This document shows positions 30,238-39,945 of a stretch of 64,000 nucleotides of DNA, in pieces. Under the pieces are notes generated by a model that was not told where the DNA came from, searched no databases, and saw only the letters and a list, made by a program, of their open reading frames with translations. A program made the position numbers and the translations under genes. This stretch comes from Sediminibacterium sp. FEMGT703S (lineage in GTDB: Bacteria; Bacteroidota; Bacteroidia; Chitinophagales; Chitinophagaceae). The stretch covers positions 1 through 64,000 of the forward strand of contig PGCO01000003.1 of NCBI GenBank assembly GCA_002786355.1, in the 5' to 3' direction. Each line of letters begins with the position of its first letter. The first letter of the stretch is position 1.

Positions 30238-31398
30238 ATGAATAACCATCGCTTCAACGGGTCATTGATTAACCATCTTGTATGTAGCAAATGCAATACT
30301 TTCTTTGATCATCAAGTAGTTCAGACTTTCGCTACATGCTGCAATGTTCCATTGTCTGCAGAATATGATTTGAGGAATCAATCCATTAAAGAAATTATTG
30401 CAAATGATTATTCAATGTGGAGGTATCATTTTGCATTACCCATTTTAGATTCAAGCAATATTGTATCCTTAAATGAAGGCTACACTCCTATTAGCCATCT
30501 GAATAAATTATCGAATCAATTGAGTTTAAATGCGCTTTATTTAAAAGACGAATCTGTAAATCCTACTGGTTCATTTAAGGCAAGGGGATTGAGTATGGGC
30601 GTTTCTAAAGCAAAAGAATTGGGAATTAAACGAATGGTTATTCCAACAGCGGGTAATGCAGGCGGTGCTATGAGTGCTTACTGTGCCAAAGCAGGTATTG
30701 AAGCAACAGTTGTTATGCCTAAACATACTGCTGATACATTAAAAGAAGAATGCAGATTATATGGAGCCAATCTAATTCAGATGGATGGACTAATAGACCT
30801 ATGCGGGAAAAAAGCAAGAGAAATAGCTGCTTCAACAGGAGCTTTTGATATGTCTACCATGAAAGAACCCTATCGATTAGAAGGAAAGAAAACATTAGGT
30901 TATGAAATTGCGGAGCAATTCAATTGGGAACTTCCTGATATCATTGTTTATCCTGCAGGAGGCGGCACAGGTTTAATTGGTATTTGGAAAGCTTTTAAAG
31001 AATTGGTTTCAATGGGAGCCGTTAAAGGGCTTCTACCTAAAATGGTTTTAGTACAGTCTGTTGAATGTAGCCCAATGGTTCATTTATTTAATGATGGACA
31101 GCTACCCATCAACTATTCTCCAAAACCTTCTGCTGCTTTAGGGTTAGCTGTTCCATACCCTTTTGCAACCGCTATGATGTTAGCAGTATTAAAAGAAAGC
31201 AACGGTATTGCATTAACTGTAACAGAAGAAGAAATGGAAATGGGCGTTGAAGCAATTGCTAAAATTGAGGGAGTATTATTAAGTCCTGAAGGTGCGGCCA
31301 CTTATAAAGCCACACAAAAATTATTTGAATTAGGTTGGGTAAAAAATACAGACAAAGTATTATTAGTAAATACAGGTTCTTGGTATAAGTACCGATAA
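30238..31398 (+). CDS. thrC: Threonine synthase
   Basis: SLNEGYTPISHL, LYLKDESVNPTGSFKARGL, TAGNAGGAMSAYCAKAG. Confidence 0.85.
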   Translation: MNNHRFNGSLINHLVCSKCNTFFDHQVVQTFATCCNVPLSAEYDLRNQSIKEIIANDYSMWRYHFALPILDSSNIVSLNEGYTPISHLNKLSNQLSLNALYLKDESVNPTGSFKARGLSMGVSKAKELGIKRMVIPTAGNAGGAMSAYCAKAGIEATVVMPKHTADTLKEECRLYGANLIQMDGLIDLCGKKAREIAASTGAFDMSTMKEPYRLEGKKTLGYEIAEQFNWELPDIIVYPAGGGTGLIGIWKAFKELVSMGAVKGLLPKMVLVQSVECSPMVHLFNDGQLPINYSPKPSAALGLAVPYPFATAMMLAVLKESNGIALTVTEEEMEMGVEAIAKIEGVLLSPEGAATYKATQKLFELGWVKNTDKVLLVNTGSWYKYR

Positions 31399-31417
31399 AA
31401 TAAAACTTAGGTTCAGG

Positions 31418-32242
31418 CTATATGAACCAAAGGGTTACTTTAAATACAATGAATCTGTATGCAAAAATGAAGAACAATATATGTAATAAAGTAAACAACA
31501 TACTTTTTAGAACCGTTCTTAATGTAGATTCATTGAACATCAATTTAAACGCAATAGCATTGTAAATAAAAAATGCGACAAAGCTAATTAAAGCAAAAAA
31601 CTCATCTGAAATAAGGTCTTTATTCAGCCTAAAAACAGCTCCTATCAATATCATTAAGATTGGGAAAAGAATAAAAATCAACAAGATAAAAATGGTGTTG
31701 ATTTCAGTTGCCAAGATAACATGATCAAAAAGCCATTTTCGCTGCTTAAAATAGAGTATGTATAAAAAAGCAGTAGACGATACAATAAATAAAAAGAGTA
31801 ACACTTTAGACAAACTCTTTGATTTTTGCCCATACTGAATAGCTAGTTCTGCCTCAGTAAGAGTAGAATTTGCTAATTTTTTTTCGATGGCTGCAATGGC
31901 ATTACTTCCGTAAACTGAATTCTCTTTAAAGTATCGGTACTCTTGGTTAAGTCCTGAATACATTGGATTCAACAAATAAACAATCACCACCATTAAAAAA
32001 AGTGAAATTGGTTTGTAGTACTTTTTGCGTATCCCAGCACAATAATCTACTGTTAGCTTACCCGGATGTAATAAGATGGTTTTGAGACTAGTAAAAAAAC
32101 TCCCTTCAAAATGGGTGAGAAAGTGGAATGCTTCTTCAAAAATATGCGCTAATGACTTGTCTTTTTCGGAATATTTTTTTTGGCCACAGAATGAGCAAAA
32201 TTTTCCTGTAATTTGTTTGCCACAGTTTTTACAACATTCCAT
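31418..32242 (-). CDS. DUF3667 domain membrane protein
   Basis: CKNCGKQITGKFCSFCGQKK...LLHPGKLTVDYCAGIRKKYYKPISLFL. Confidence 0.85.
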   Translation of the reverse strand: MECCKNCGKQITGKFCSFCGQKKYSEKDKSLAHIFEEAFHFLTHFEGSFFTSLKTILLHPGKLTVDYCAGIRKKYYKPISLFLMVVIVYLLNPMYSGLNQEYRYFKENSVYGSNAIAAIEKKLANSTLTEAELAIQYGQKSKSLSKVLLFLFIVSSTAFLYILYFKQRKWLFDHVILATEINTIFILLIFILFPILMILIGAVFRLNKDLISDEFFALISFVAFFIYNAIAFKLMFNESTLRTVLKSMLFTLLHILFFIFAYRFIVFKVTLWFI

Positions 32243-32331
32243 TCATTGAAATTTTAGAATTTAATAAAAGGCGTATACTTATATCCTCAAATTAACAGAT
32301 TAATTTTATATGCTAATTAAAAAATGAGTTC

Positions 32332-33105
32332 ATGTTCAGTAATCAATTAAGAATTGTTTCTTTGGTGCCAAGTATTACTGAGCTTCTATTTAGTTTAGGC
32401 TTAAATGAGCAAGTAGTTGGCATCACTAAATTTTGTGTTCATCCACCTGAATGGTTTAAAACAAAATCAAGGATTGGGGGGACCAAAAATATAGCTATTG
32501 AAAAAATAAAAGCTTTAGCCCCTACCCTCGTATTCGCCAATAAAGAGGAAAATGTAAAGGAACAAGTTGAAGCTTTAGGGGAATTTACCAAAATTCACTT
32601 AACCGATATTTCTAATTTGGAAGATGCCATAAAGATGATTCAAGAAATTGGGGAGCTCACTTATACCCAAACTAAAGCCGAGGACCTAATCAATAAGATC
32701 CAAGACTGTTTTAATGATTTAAGTACCCTATTGAATTCACAGCAGCTACAATCCACCCCTTGTGCATACCTTATTTGGCAAGACCCTTATATGACCATTG
32801 GTGGCGACACGTATATTAATCATATGTTGTCTTTAGCAGGGTTTAAAAATATTTTTGACAATCAACTTAGGTACCCAACAATTTCATTATCGCAAATAGA
32901 ACAATTGAATGGGGATATTATTTTTTTATCAAGCGAGCCATTTCCTTTTAAACAAAAACATATTGATGAATTGCAAAAAAAGTTTCCTGGTAAGCTGATT
33001 TTATTAGTGGATGGAGAGATGTTCAGTTGGTATGGTAGTCGCCTAGTGCATGCAGCAAAATATTTTTATGCGTTAAATAAAACCGTTATTTCCCATCTTT
33101 CTTAA
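32332..33105 (+). CDS. BtuF-like periplasmic-binding fold protein (helical-backbone metal receptor)
   Basis: RIVSLVPSITELLFSLGLNEQVVGITKFCVHP; no evident signal peptide. Confidence 0.82.
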   Translation: MFSNQLRIVSLVPSITELLFSLGLNEQVVGITKFCVHPPEWFKTKSRIGGTKNIAIEKIKALAPTLVFANKEENVKEQVEALGEFTKIHLTDISNLEDAIKMIQEIGELTYTQTKAEDLINKIQDCFNDLSTLLNSQQLQSTPCAYLIWQDPYMTIGGDTYINHMLSLAGFKNIFDNQLRYPTISLSQIEQLNGDIIFLSSEPFPFKQKHIDELQKKFPGKLILLVDGEMFSWYGSRLVHAAKYFYALNKTVISHLS

Positions 33106-33143
33106 GCCATGGCTTTTTGATACGTTTTTTGTATCTTAGCCAT

Positions 33144-34211
33144 ATGAAAAAATACAGCTCAGGCGTTTTATTTGGAGACGAATTAGAAGCATTGTACAAA
33201 GATGCCAAAGACAATCAGTTTGCGCTCCCTGCCGTTAATACTATTGGAACCAATACCATTAACGCAACTTTAGAAACCGCCGCTAAAGTGAATTCCCCGG
33301 TAATCATTCAATTTTCGAATGGAGGTGCACAGTTTGTAGCAGGTAAAGGGATGCCCAATGAAGCCCTCCAAGGGAATATTTCTGGTGGCGTTTCTGGTGC
33401 ATTGCATATTCACAATGTTGCCAAATACTATGGCGTTCCAGTTGTATTACATACGGATCATGCTGCAAAAAAATGGTTGCCATGGGTAAGCGGTTTGATT
33501 GATGCAGGTGAACAATATTTTAAAGAAAAGGGACGTCCTTTATATAGTTCACATATGCTTGATTTATCAGAAGAACCCCTTGAAGAAAATATAGCTACTT
33601 CTGTTGAATTTTATAAGCGTATGGCTCCTCTGGGCATGAGCATTGAAATTGAATTAGGCGTAACTGGTGGCGAAGAAGATGGTGTTGACAATAGTGATGT
33701 TGAAAATGATAAATTATATACCCAACCTCAACACGTTGCTTATTCTTATACAGAGTTGAGTAAAGTAGGTAATATGTTCACTGTTGCTGCAGCTTTTGGA
33801 AATGTACACGGTGTTTATAAGCCAGGGAATGTTGAATTAAGACCAGAAATTTTAAAAAATAGCCAAGATTTTATTCAAGCTGAATTGAAGACAGGTCCTA
33901 AACCTGTTTATTTTGTATTCCATGGTGGTAGTGGATCTCCTCAACACCAAATTAGAGAAGCAATTGGATACGGTGCCATTAAGATGAATATTGATACCGA
34001 CTTACAATGGGCTTTCTGGGAAGGGGTAAAAGACTTCTACCAAAAGAACGAAGCTTATTTACAAGGCCAATTAGGCAACCCTGAAGGAGCCGATAAACCT
34101 AATAAGAAGTTTTACGATCCAAGGGTATGGTTAAGAAAAGCTGAAGAAAGCTTCTCTAAAAGACTAGAAGTAGCTTTTGAAGACCTCAATTGTATTAATA
34201 GAAACGCATAA
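33144..34211 (+). CDS. fbaA: Class II fructose-bisphosphate aldolase
   Basis: FALPAVNTIGTNTINATLE, VVLHTDHAAKKWLPW, FHGGSGSPQHQIREAI, KMNIDTDLQWAFW; start refined to MKKYSSG. Confidence 0.92.
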   Translation: MKKYSSGVLFGDELEALYKDAKDNQFALPAVNTIGTNTINATLETAAKVNSPVIIQFSNGGAQFVAGKGMPNEALQGNISGGVSGALHIHNVAKYYGVPVVLHTDHAAKKWLPWVSGLIDAGEQYFKEKGRPLYSSHMLDLSEEPLEENIATSVEFYKRMAPLGMSIEIELGVTGGEEDGVDNSDVENDKLYTQPQHVAYSYTELSKVGNMFTVAAAFGNVHGVYKPGNVELRPEILKNSQDFIQAELKTGPKPVYFVFHGGSGSPQHQIREAIGYGAIKMNIDTDLQWAFWEGVKDFYQKNEAYLQGQLGNPEGADKPNKKFYDPRVWLRKAEESFSKRLEVAFEDLNCINRNA

Positions 34212-34233
34212 TTTTTATAGATAAGCACAAATG

Positions 34234-34267
34234 AACTCCAAACGGTGATTAAACACTGTTTGGAGTT
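34234..34267 (+). terminator. Candidate terminator downstream of fba
   Basis: 14-bp stem AACTCCAAACGGTG-attaaa-CACTGTTTGGAGTT (one G-U) followed by TATATTTT. Confidence 0.65.
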
Positions 34268-34328
34268 TATATTTTGAGCCAATTATTTGATAATTGATTA
34301 TCTTTCCGCCCCAATTTGATTGCACGAT

Positions 34329-35255
34329 ATGAAAAAAGAGCGTGAAGAAGACATAGAAAAGAATTTAACAGGCAGTGATGAATCTACACAACCAGTAGAG
34401 CCTGCAAAGTCAAGATGGTTTACTCGTAAAAGTAGAAATATCCAGACTTCTACAGCAGATAAAAAGGAAACGCCTGAAGGTCTCTGGAATAAATGTCCGG
34501 AGTGCAGTTATATCTGTACAACCAACGAATTAAAAGAGAATCTTTTTGTTTGCTTAAAATGTAACCACCATCACCGTATAGGTAGTGAAGAGTATTTTGA
34601 TATTATTTTCGACAATAAGGATTACACCATCCTATATGATGAAATTAAAAGCAAAGACTTCTTAGGTTTTACAGATCTTAAGCCATACCAGAAAAGACTA
34701 GATGATATACACGCAAAAACAAATTTAAAAGACTCCATGCGTGTTGCTGTTGGAAAAGCCAACGGAGAAGCATTGGTTATTGCTTGTATGGACTTTGAAT
34801 TTATTGGTGGCTCATTAGGAAGTGTGATGGGAGAGAAATTTAGCCGAGCAGTAGATTATTGTATTGAACATAAATTACCCTATCTAGTCATTAGCAAAAG
34901 TGGTGGTGCTCGTATGATGGAAAGTGCTTTCAGCTTAATGCAATTGGCTAAAACCAGTGGTAAGCTTTCGCAACTTAGTGATGCCAAATTACCTTATATC
35001 TCTATGCTTACCGATCCTACTTTTGGTGGAATTTCGGCAAGCTTTGGAATGTTAGGAGATTTAAATATTGCTGAACCGGGTGCTTTAATTGGATTTGCTG
35101 GACCAAGGGTAATTAAAGAAACAATTAAAAAAGATCTTCCAGAAGGCTTCCAAAGAAGTGAATTTTTATTAGAGCATGGTTTCTTAGATTTTATTGTTGA
35201 CAGGAAAAACCTGAAAGACAAATTAGCACAGCTCGTGCAATTATTCCGAAGCTAA
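34329..35255 (+). CDS. accD: Acetyl-CoA carboxylase carboxyltransferase subunit beta
   Basis: Zinc ribbon CPECSYICTTNELKENLFVCLKC; SGGARMMES, GFAGPRVIKETI; ATG at 34329. Confidence 0.93.
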   Translation: MKKEREEDIEKNLTGSDESTQPVEPAKSRWFTRKSRNIQTSTADKKETPEGLWNKCPECSYICTTNELKENLFVCLKCNHHHRIGSEEYFDIIFDNKDYTILYDEIKSKDFLGFTDLKPYQKRLDDIHAKTNLKDSMRVAVGKANGEALVIACMDFEFIGGSLGSVMGEKFSRAVDYCIEHKLPYLVISKSGGARMMESAFSLMQLAKTSGKLSQLSDAKLPYISMLTDPTFGGISASFGMLGDLNIAEPGALIGFAGPRVIKETIKKDLPEGFQRSEFLLEHGFLDFIVDRKNLKDKLAQLVQLFRS

Positions 35256-35686
35256 TGATGAACAATAGACAGGCTTATTTTAATTACCATATTGAAGACA
35301 AATTTGTGGCTGGCATTGTATTGTTAGGTACAGAAGTGAAATCAATTAGAGACGGTAAGCTAAGTTTTAATGATGCTTTCTGTTTGTTTGACAATAGTGA
35401 GTTATGGGTTAGGGGATTATATATTGCCGAGTATTCTCACGGAACCGCAAATAACCATATAGCCGTTCATGATCGCAAACTCTTATTGAATAAAAGAGAA
35501 CTAAAAAAACTACAGCTAAAGTTAAAAGACAAAGGATATACCATTATCCCTTTAAAAGTATTTTTTTCAGACAAAGGCTATGTAAAAGTTGAAATAGGAT
35601 TAGCTAGGGGTAAAAAATTGCACGACAAAAGAGAGACTATCAAGAATAGAGATTTAGATAAAGAAATGAAACGCTTTTTAGGATAA
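35255..35686 (+). CDS. smpB: SsrA-binding protein
   Basis: AYFNYHIEDKFVAGIVLLGTEVKSIRDGK, C-terminal KRETIKNRDLDKEMKR. Confidence 0.95.
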   Translation: MMNNRQAYFNYHIEDKFVAGIVLLGTEVKSIRDGKLSFNDAFCLFDNSELWVRGLYIAEYSHGTANNHIAVHDRKLLLNKRELKKLQLKLKDKGYTIIPLKVFFSDKGYVKVEIGLARGKKLHDKRETIKNRDLDKEMKRFLG

Positions 35687-36312
35687 TGACGGAATTTTTA
35701 TCTGCGGACTATTGGAACGAACGTTATATTAATAATGCTTCCCAATGGGATTTAGGAATAGTATCTCCTCCACTAAAAACATATATTGATCAAATAGAAA
35801 ATAAGGATATCGCTATTCTGATTCCAGGTGCAGGAAATAGCTATGAAGCTGTTTATTTAATGGAGCAGGGATTTACGAATATAACAGTGATTGATATTGC
35901 CCCCGTAGTCATTCAACAACTACAACAAAAATACCCTGATCAAAAAAGCATTCGTTTTATTGAGACCAACTTTTTTAATTGGGAAGGACAATATGATTTA
36001 ATCTTAGAACAAACTTTTTTTTGCGCAATTGATCCAGTCTTAAGGAACAATTATGTTAAGCATATGGCTGGTTTATTAAAGCCCAATGGGAAATTGGTTG
36101 GACTCTTATTTAATAGAATATTCGAGGCTGGTCCACCATTTGGCGGAGACCAAGAAAGCTACCAAGAGCTATTTGAATCATACTTTAATTTGGGAACCAT
36201 TGAAGTATGTCATAATTCTATTGCACCTAGAGCAAATACCGAATTGTTCTTTATTGCTACACCGCTGGCTCCTGTTGACTTAAACAATGAAAGCTTCCCA
36301 ATCCCCAAATAA
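35686..36312 (+). CDS. TPMT-family class I SAM-dependent methyltransferase
   Basis: YWNERYINNASQWDLGIVSPPL, ILIPGAGNSYEAVYL, LEQTFFCAIDP. Confidence 0.87.
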   Translation: MTEFLSADYWNERYINNASQWDLGIVSPPLKTYIDQIENKDIAILIPGAGNSYEAVYLMEQGFTNITVIDIAPVVIQQLQQKYPDQKSIRFIETNFFNWEGQYDLILEQTFFCAIDPVLRNNYVKHMAGLLKPNGKLVGLLFNRIFEAGPPFGGDQESYQELFESYFNLGTIEVCHNSIAPRANTELFFIATPLAPVDLNNESFPIPK

Positions 36313-37309
36313 TATCGGTTGAATCAATTCCTACCACTTCCCTATCGTTAAAACAAGATTGAATAATTCCTAAAGCCTTATCATCTTTATCACAATTAAA
36401 TGTAGGTACAATGACGTGCTGGTTACTGATATAAAAATTAGCATAAGAAGCGGGCAATCGCTGGTCTTCGTAAATAACTGCATCAGGCATTGGCAACTCA
36501 ACGATATTTAATTGTTTACCAGAAAGCAAACGCAATCTTTTCAATTCTTGTAAATTGGTTTGAAGTAAATCATAATTTTCATCCGATTTATTTTCTTCAA
36601 TCACAGTGATTACAGTGTCTTCATTTACGAATCGAACCGTATCATCAATATGTCCATCTGTATCATCTCCTACAATGCCCTCGGAAACCCAAAGAATCTG
36701 TTTAACTCCATAATAGTTTTGTAAATAAGACTCAATTTCTTCTAAAGACAAATGAGGATTTCGATTAGGATTTAATAAACAACAAGTAGAAGTTAGTAAA
36801 GTACCTGCCCCGTTAAATTCTACAGAGCCTCCTTCCATTACAATACCCGGATGATATACGGGGATGTTAAAGTGTTTACCAATCTTTGATGGTATAACGT
36901 CATCCAAATCAAATGGTGGATATTTATTGCCCCAAGCATTGTAGTTCCAGTCTACTACTACCTTTTTATGTTCCGCTTGCTGATTAATCAAAAAAGCAGG
37001 ACCGTGATCTCTACACCAAGCATCGTTAGTAGGGTGGTAAAAAAATTCTACTGCCGCCATGTTCACTCCAGCATTGATTAAATGTTGCTTAGCAAAGTTT
37101 TCCATAGCTTCATTAGCTACATTAATTCTAACTTTTTCGCTCATTGCTAAGTATTTCACAAACAAACTATAGTTTGGATAAATACTTTCAATTTTACCAG
37201 GCCAGCTGGCTTCTTTATGCGGCCAACTTAACCAGGTTGCTTCATGTTTAGCAAATTCTGCAGGAAACTCATATCCTAATATTGCGGGAACTTGGTTTAG
37301 AGAAATCAT
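36257..37309 (-). CDS. aguA: Agmatine deiminase
   Basis: CRDHGPAF, VMEGGSVEFNGAGTLLTS, GDDTDGHIDD, Cys-containing C-terminus WGLGSFHCLSQQEPA; start refined to MISLNQ. Confidence 0.9.
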   Translation of the reverse strand: MISLNQVPAILGYEFPAEFAKHEATWLSWPHKEASWPGKIESIYPNYSLFVKYLAMSEKVRINVANEAMENFAKQHLINAGVNMAAVEFFYHPTNDAWCRDHGPAFLINQQAEHKKVVVDWNYNAWGNKYPPFDLDDVIPSKIGKHFNIPVYHPGIVMEGGSVEFNGAGTLLTSTCCLLNPNRNPHLSLEEIESYLQNYYGVKQILWVSEGIVGDDTDGHIDDTVRFVNEDTVITVIEENKSDENYDLLQTNLQELKRLRLLSGKQLNIVELPMPDAVIYEDQRLPASYANFYISNQHVIVPTFNCDKDDKALGIIQSCFNDREVVGIDSTDIIWGLGSFHCLSQQEPAV

Positions 37310-37316
37310 AATAAAA

Positions 37317-38192
37317 TTAATCTTCGTCAATAAATCTTTTGGTAATGGGCTGATAAGAGTCTATCCTTCTATCTCTTAAAAACGGCCAATGGGTTCTGTA
37401 CTGATCCGTTTTTGCTAAATCTAATTCAACCACAGTGGTTTCTTCCGCATCATGTGATGCTTTATAGATAAGGCTTCCAAATGGATTAGACACGAATGAT
37501 CCTCCCCAAAATTTCATAGCACCATTTTGTTCTAAACCAACTCTGTTAACACTTACTACATGTACTCCATTGGCAACAGCATGGCTTCTCTGAATGGTTT
37601 GCCATGCATTATATTGTTCGTTATTGGTAGCTTCATCCTGAGATGTTGCCCAGCCGATGGCTGTAGGATAAAATAAAATTTCTGCCCCCATTAGTGCAGT
37701 TATTCTAGCAGCTTCAGGATACCATTGATCCCAACAGATTAAAACACCTAGTGTGGCAAATTTGGTTTTGAATACTTTGTAGCCAAGATCACCTGGAGTA
37801 AAATAAAATTTTTCATAATATGCAGGATCATCAGGAATATGCATTTTTCGATACTTTCCTAAATAACTTCCATCTGCATCAATTACTGCGGTTGTGTTAT
37901 GATATAAACCCTGTGTACGCTTTTCAAATAAAGAAGCAATAATCACTACGTTTAATTCAGCTGCTAATTTCCCTAAAGTGTCTGTTGTAGCACCAGGTAT
38001 TGCTTCTGCTAATTTAAAATTCTCATAGTCTTCTACATCACAAAAGTAGAGTGAAGTAAAAAGCTCTTGTAAACAAACAATTTGTGCGCCTTTTGCAGCA
38101 GCGTCTTTAATCCCTTGAATAGCTTTTGCTAAATTGTCTTGTTGAATTCCTGAGCAAGACATTTGCACCATCCCTATTTTTACTGTTGCCAT
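37317..38192 (-). CDS. aguB: N-carbamoylputrescine amidase (carbon-nitrogen hydrolase)
   Basis: QELFTSLYF, YRKMHIPDDP, LICWDQWYPEAARI; adjacent to agmatine deiminase. Confidence 0.9.
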   Translation of the reverse strand: MATVKIGMVQMSCSGIQQDNLAKAIQGIKDAAAKGAQIVCLQELFTSLYFCDVEDYENFKLAEAIPGATTDTLGKLAAELNVVIIASLFEKRTQGLYHNTTAVIDADGSYLGKYRKMHIPDDPAYYEKFYFTPGDLGYKVFKTKFATLGVLICWDQWYPEAARITALMGAEILFYPTAIGWATSQDEATNNEQYNAWQTIQRSHAVANGVHVVSVNRVGLEQNGAMKFWGGSFVSNPFGSLIYKASHDAEETTVVELDLAKTDQYRTHWPFLRDRRIDSYQPITKRFIDED

Positions 38193-38193
38193 A

Positions 38194-38925
38194 TTAAGTA
38201 GTTATCTGTATTAAATGGTCTAAATTATTTATGCCAATGGTTTTTTCTGTTAAATAACCTTCTGCATACATTACTCCTATTCTTTTTCCCATCATCATAT
38301 CTCTTCCCTTAACGGTTTCCAAAAACTGGGGAGAAGAAATATAAGTATTGGGCTCATTTAAATCTGTATTATAAAACTGAGTAGCATATGCACGTATTGA
38401 CTCCATTTTGGTTTCATAATAGGGAGTGATATCTACTACAAAATGAGGCATCAATAATCGGTCTTGTATGTAATGAAAAATATTGGTTGGTCTAAATGCT
38501 TCTTGTTGGTTACCTGTTTCATCAAAAGTTTCAATTTTTCTTAACCCAGCTAAAAAAGCTGCATCAGCCGTTAATTTTGCACTTCGTCCATGGTCTGGAT
38601 GCCTATCTTCTACTGCATTAGCTAAAATAATACTAGGCCTAAATTTCCTGATTACGCTAACAATTTTGAGTAGGTTTTCTCGGGAATGTTCAAAAAAACC
38701 ATCGGCCATACGTAAATTTTCTCGATGGTGCACCCCAAGTATTTTAGCGGCATTTGCAGATTCCATATCCCTTATCTCAGCAGAACCTCTTGTACCTAAC
38801 TCACCTCTTGTTAAATCGATGATGCCTACTTTTTTACCTTGATCAATTGAAGCCAAGATGGTTCCTGAACAACTCAATTCTACATCATCCGGATGAACCC
38901 CAAAAGCTAGTATATCTAGTTGCAT
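38194..38925 (-). CDS. bshB1: Bacillithiol biosynthesis deacetylase BshB1
   Basis: LAFGVHPDDVELSCSGT, DRHPDHGRSAKLTADAAFLAGL. Confidence 0.88.
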   Translation of the reverse strand: MQLDILAFGVHPDDVELSCSGTILASIDQGKKVGIIDLTRGELGTRGSAEIRDMESANAAKILGVHHRENLRMADGFFEHSRENLLKIVSVIRKFRPSIILANAVEDRHPDHGRSAKLTADAAFLAGLRKIETFDETGNQQEAFRPTNIFHYIQDRLLMPHFVVDITPYYETKMESIRAYATQFYNTDLNEPNTYISSPQFLETVKGRDMMMGKRIGVMYAEGYLTEKTIGINNLDHLIQITT

Positions 38926-38967
38926 ACAATTAAATTATGATAAAGGTAATCAATGATATTGCATAAA

Positions 38968-38997
38968 AAATCCTGCACCGTTAATGGAGCAGGATTT
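38968..38997 (-). terminator. Candidate rho-independent terminator downstream of rpmE
   Basis: AAATCCTGCaCC-gttaat-GGaGCAGGATTT hairpin followed on minus strand by a T-run. Confidence 0.7.
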
Positions 38998-39016
38998 AAT
39001 TATATGAAAGAAAAAA

Positions 39017-39268
39017 CTAGTCTTTCTTTGCGTAACGCTTTTTGAACTTGTCAATTCTACCTGCAGTATCAACCAATACATTCTTACCTGTGTAAAAAGG
39101 GTGAGAAGTATTTGAAATCTCCAGTTTAATTACTGGATATTCTTTACCATCTTCGTAAACGATGGTTTCTTTGGTAGCAGCTGTAGATTTACTCAAGAAA
39201 GATGTACCATTACTCATGTCTTTGAAAACAACAAAACGGTAACTTTCTGGGTGGATACCTTTTTTCAT
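39017..39268 (-). CDS. rpmE2: 50S ribosomal protein L31 type B
   Basis: [25 protein letters not shown]; start refined to 39268 because promoter lies inside the longer ORF. Confidence 0.93.
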   Translation of the reverse strand: MKKGIHPESYRFVVFKDMSNGTSFLSKSTAATKETIVYEDGKEYPVIKLEISNTSHPFYTGKNVLVDTAGRIDKFKKRYAKKD

Positions 39269-39324
39269 ACTATTTGGTTTAGGTGGTACGGATTTGGCCG
39301 TACGATTATTTAAAATTTGGATTG

Positions 39325-39356
39325 CAAATGTACGATAATTATCCATTTTAACCAAA
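39325..39356 (-). promoter_or_regulatory. Bacteroidota-type promoter for rpmE2
   Basis: Minus strand TTTG-N20-TACATTTG (TTTG/TAnnTTTG). Confidence 0.65.
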
Positions 39357-39377
39357 AAAGCAACTAATTATTAGGCT

Positions 39378-39869
39378 TTAGCTCTTCATATTGACAAATT
39401 GCAAGGGAACGCCAAAATCACCATTCTTGCATTTTGCAATTACCTCTTGTAAATCATCAATCTTTTTACCCGTAACTCGAATGATGTCGTCCATAATCGC
39501 TGCCTGTACTTTGAATCCACCGTCTTTAATCATTTTGACAATTTTTTTGGCATCTTCTTGACGTAGTCCGTTTTTAACGGATACTTCTTTTTTGATGGTT
39601 TTTCCACTTGGATATGCATCTTTTGAAAAGTCAAAAGCATTTCCATCAATACCTTGCTTCAATGATCTACTGATCAATATATCAATTAGCTGCTTCATTT
39701 GCATTTCGGTATTCACTTCTAATGAAATGTTATAATCTTTTTTATTCAAGTCTACTTTAACATCGGTATCCCTAAAATCGTAACGAGTTGCTACTTCTTT
39801 TTTAACTGTATTGATGGCATTGTCTAATACCTGAATATCTACAGCGCTGGCAATATCAAAAGATGGCAT
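39378..39869 (-). CDS. YajQ family nucleotide-binding protein
   Basis: MPSFDIASAVDIQVLDNAINTVKKEVATRYDFRDTDV. Confidence 0.93.
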   Translation of the reverse strand: MPSFDIASAVDIQVLDNAINTVKKEVATRYDFRDTDVKVDLNKKDYNISLEVNTEMQMKQLIDILISRSLKQGIDGNAFDFSKDAYPSGKTIKKEVSVKNGLRQEDAKKIVKMIKDGGFKVQAAIMDDIIRVTGKKIDDLQEVIAKCKNGDFGVPLQFVNMKS

Positions 39870-39891
39870 AATTATTTTTTTGCGAAGGTAC

Positions 39892-39921
39892 AAAAAAAAG
39901 GCCCTGGTAGAAACCAAGGCC
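39892..39921 (-). terminator. Candidate terminator downstream of the outer-membrane protein gene
   Basis: GGCCcTGGT-agaa-ACCAaGGCC with minus-strand T8 tract. Confidence 0.7.
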
Positions 39922-39945
39922 GTATATACTACATGAGAGAAAAAC

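Noticed and set aside
32243-32331. Possible cobalamin riboswitch upstream of the BtuF-like gene
   Set aside because: The 89-nt gap is AT-rich and shows no recognisable B12-box or long structured leader
38483-38842. 119-aa plus-strand ORF opposite bshB1
   Set aside because: Antisense shadow of a well-conserved enzyme gene
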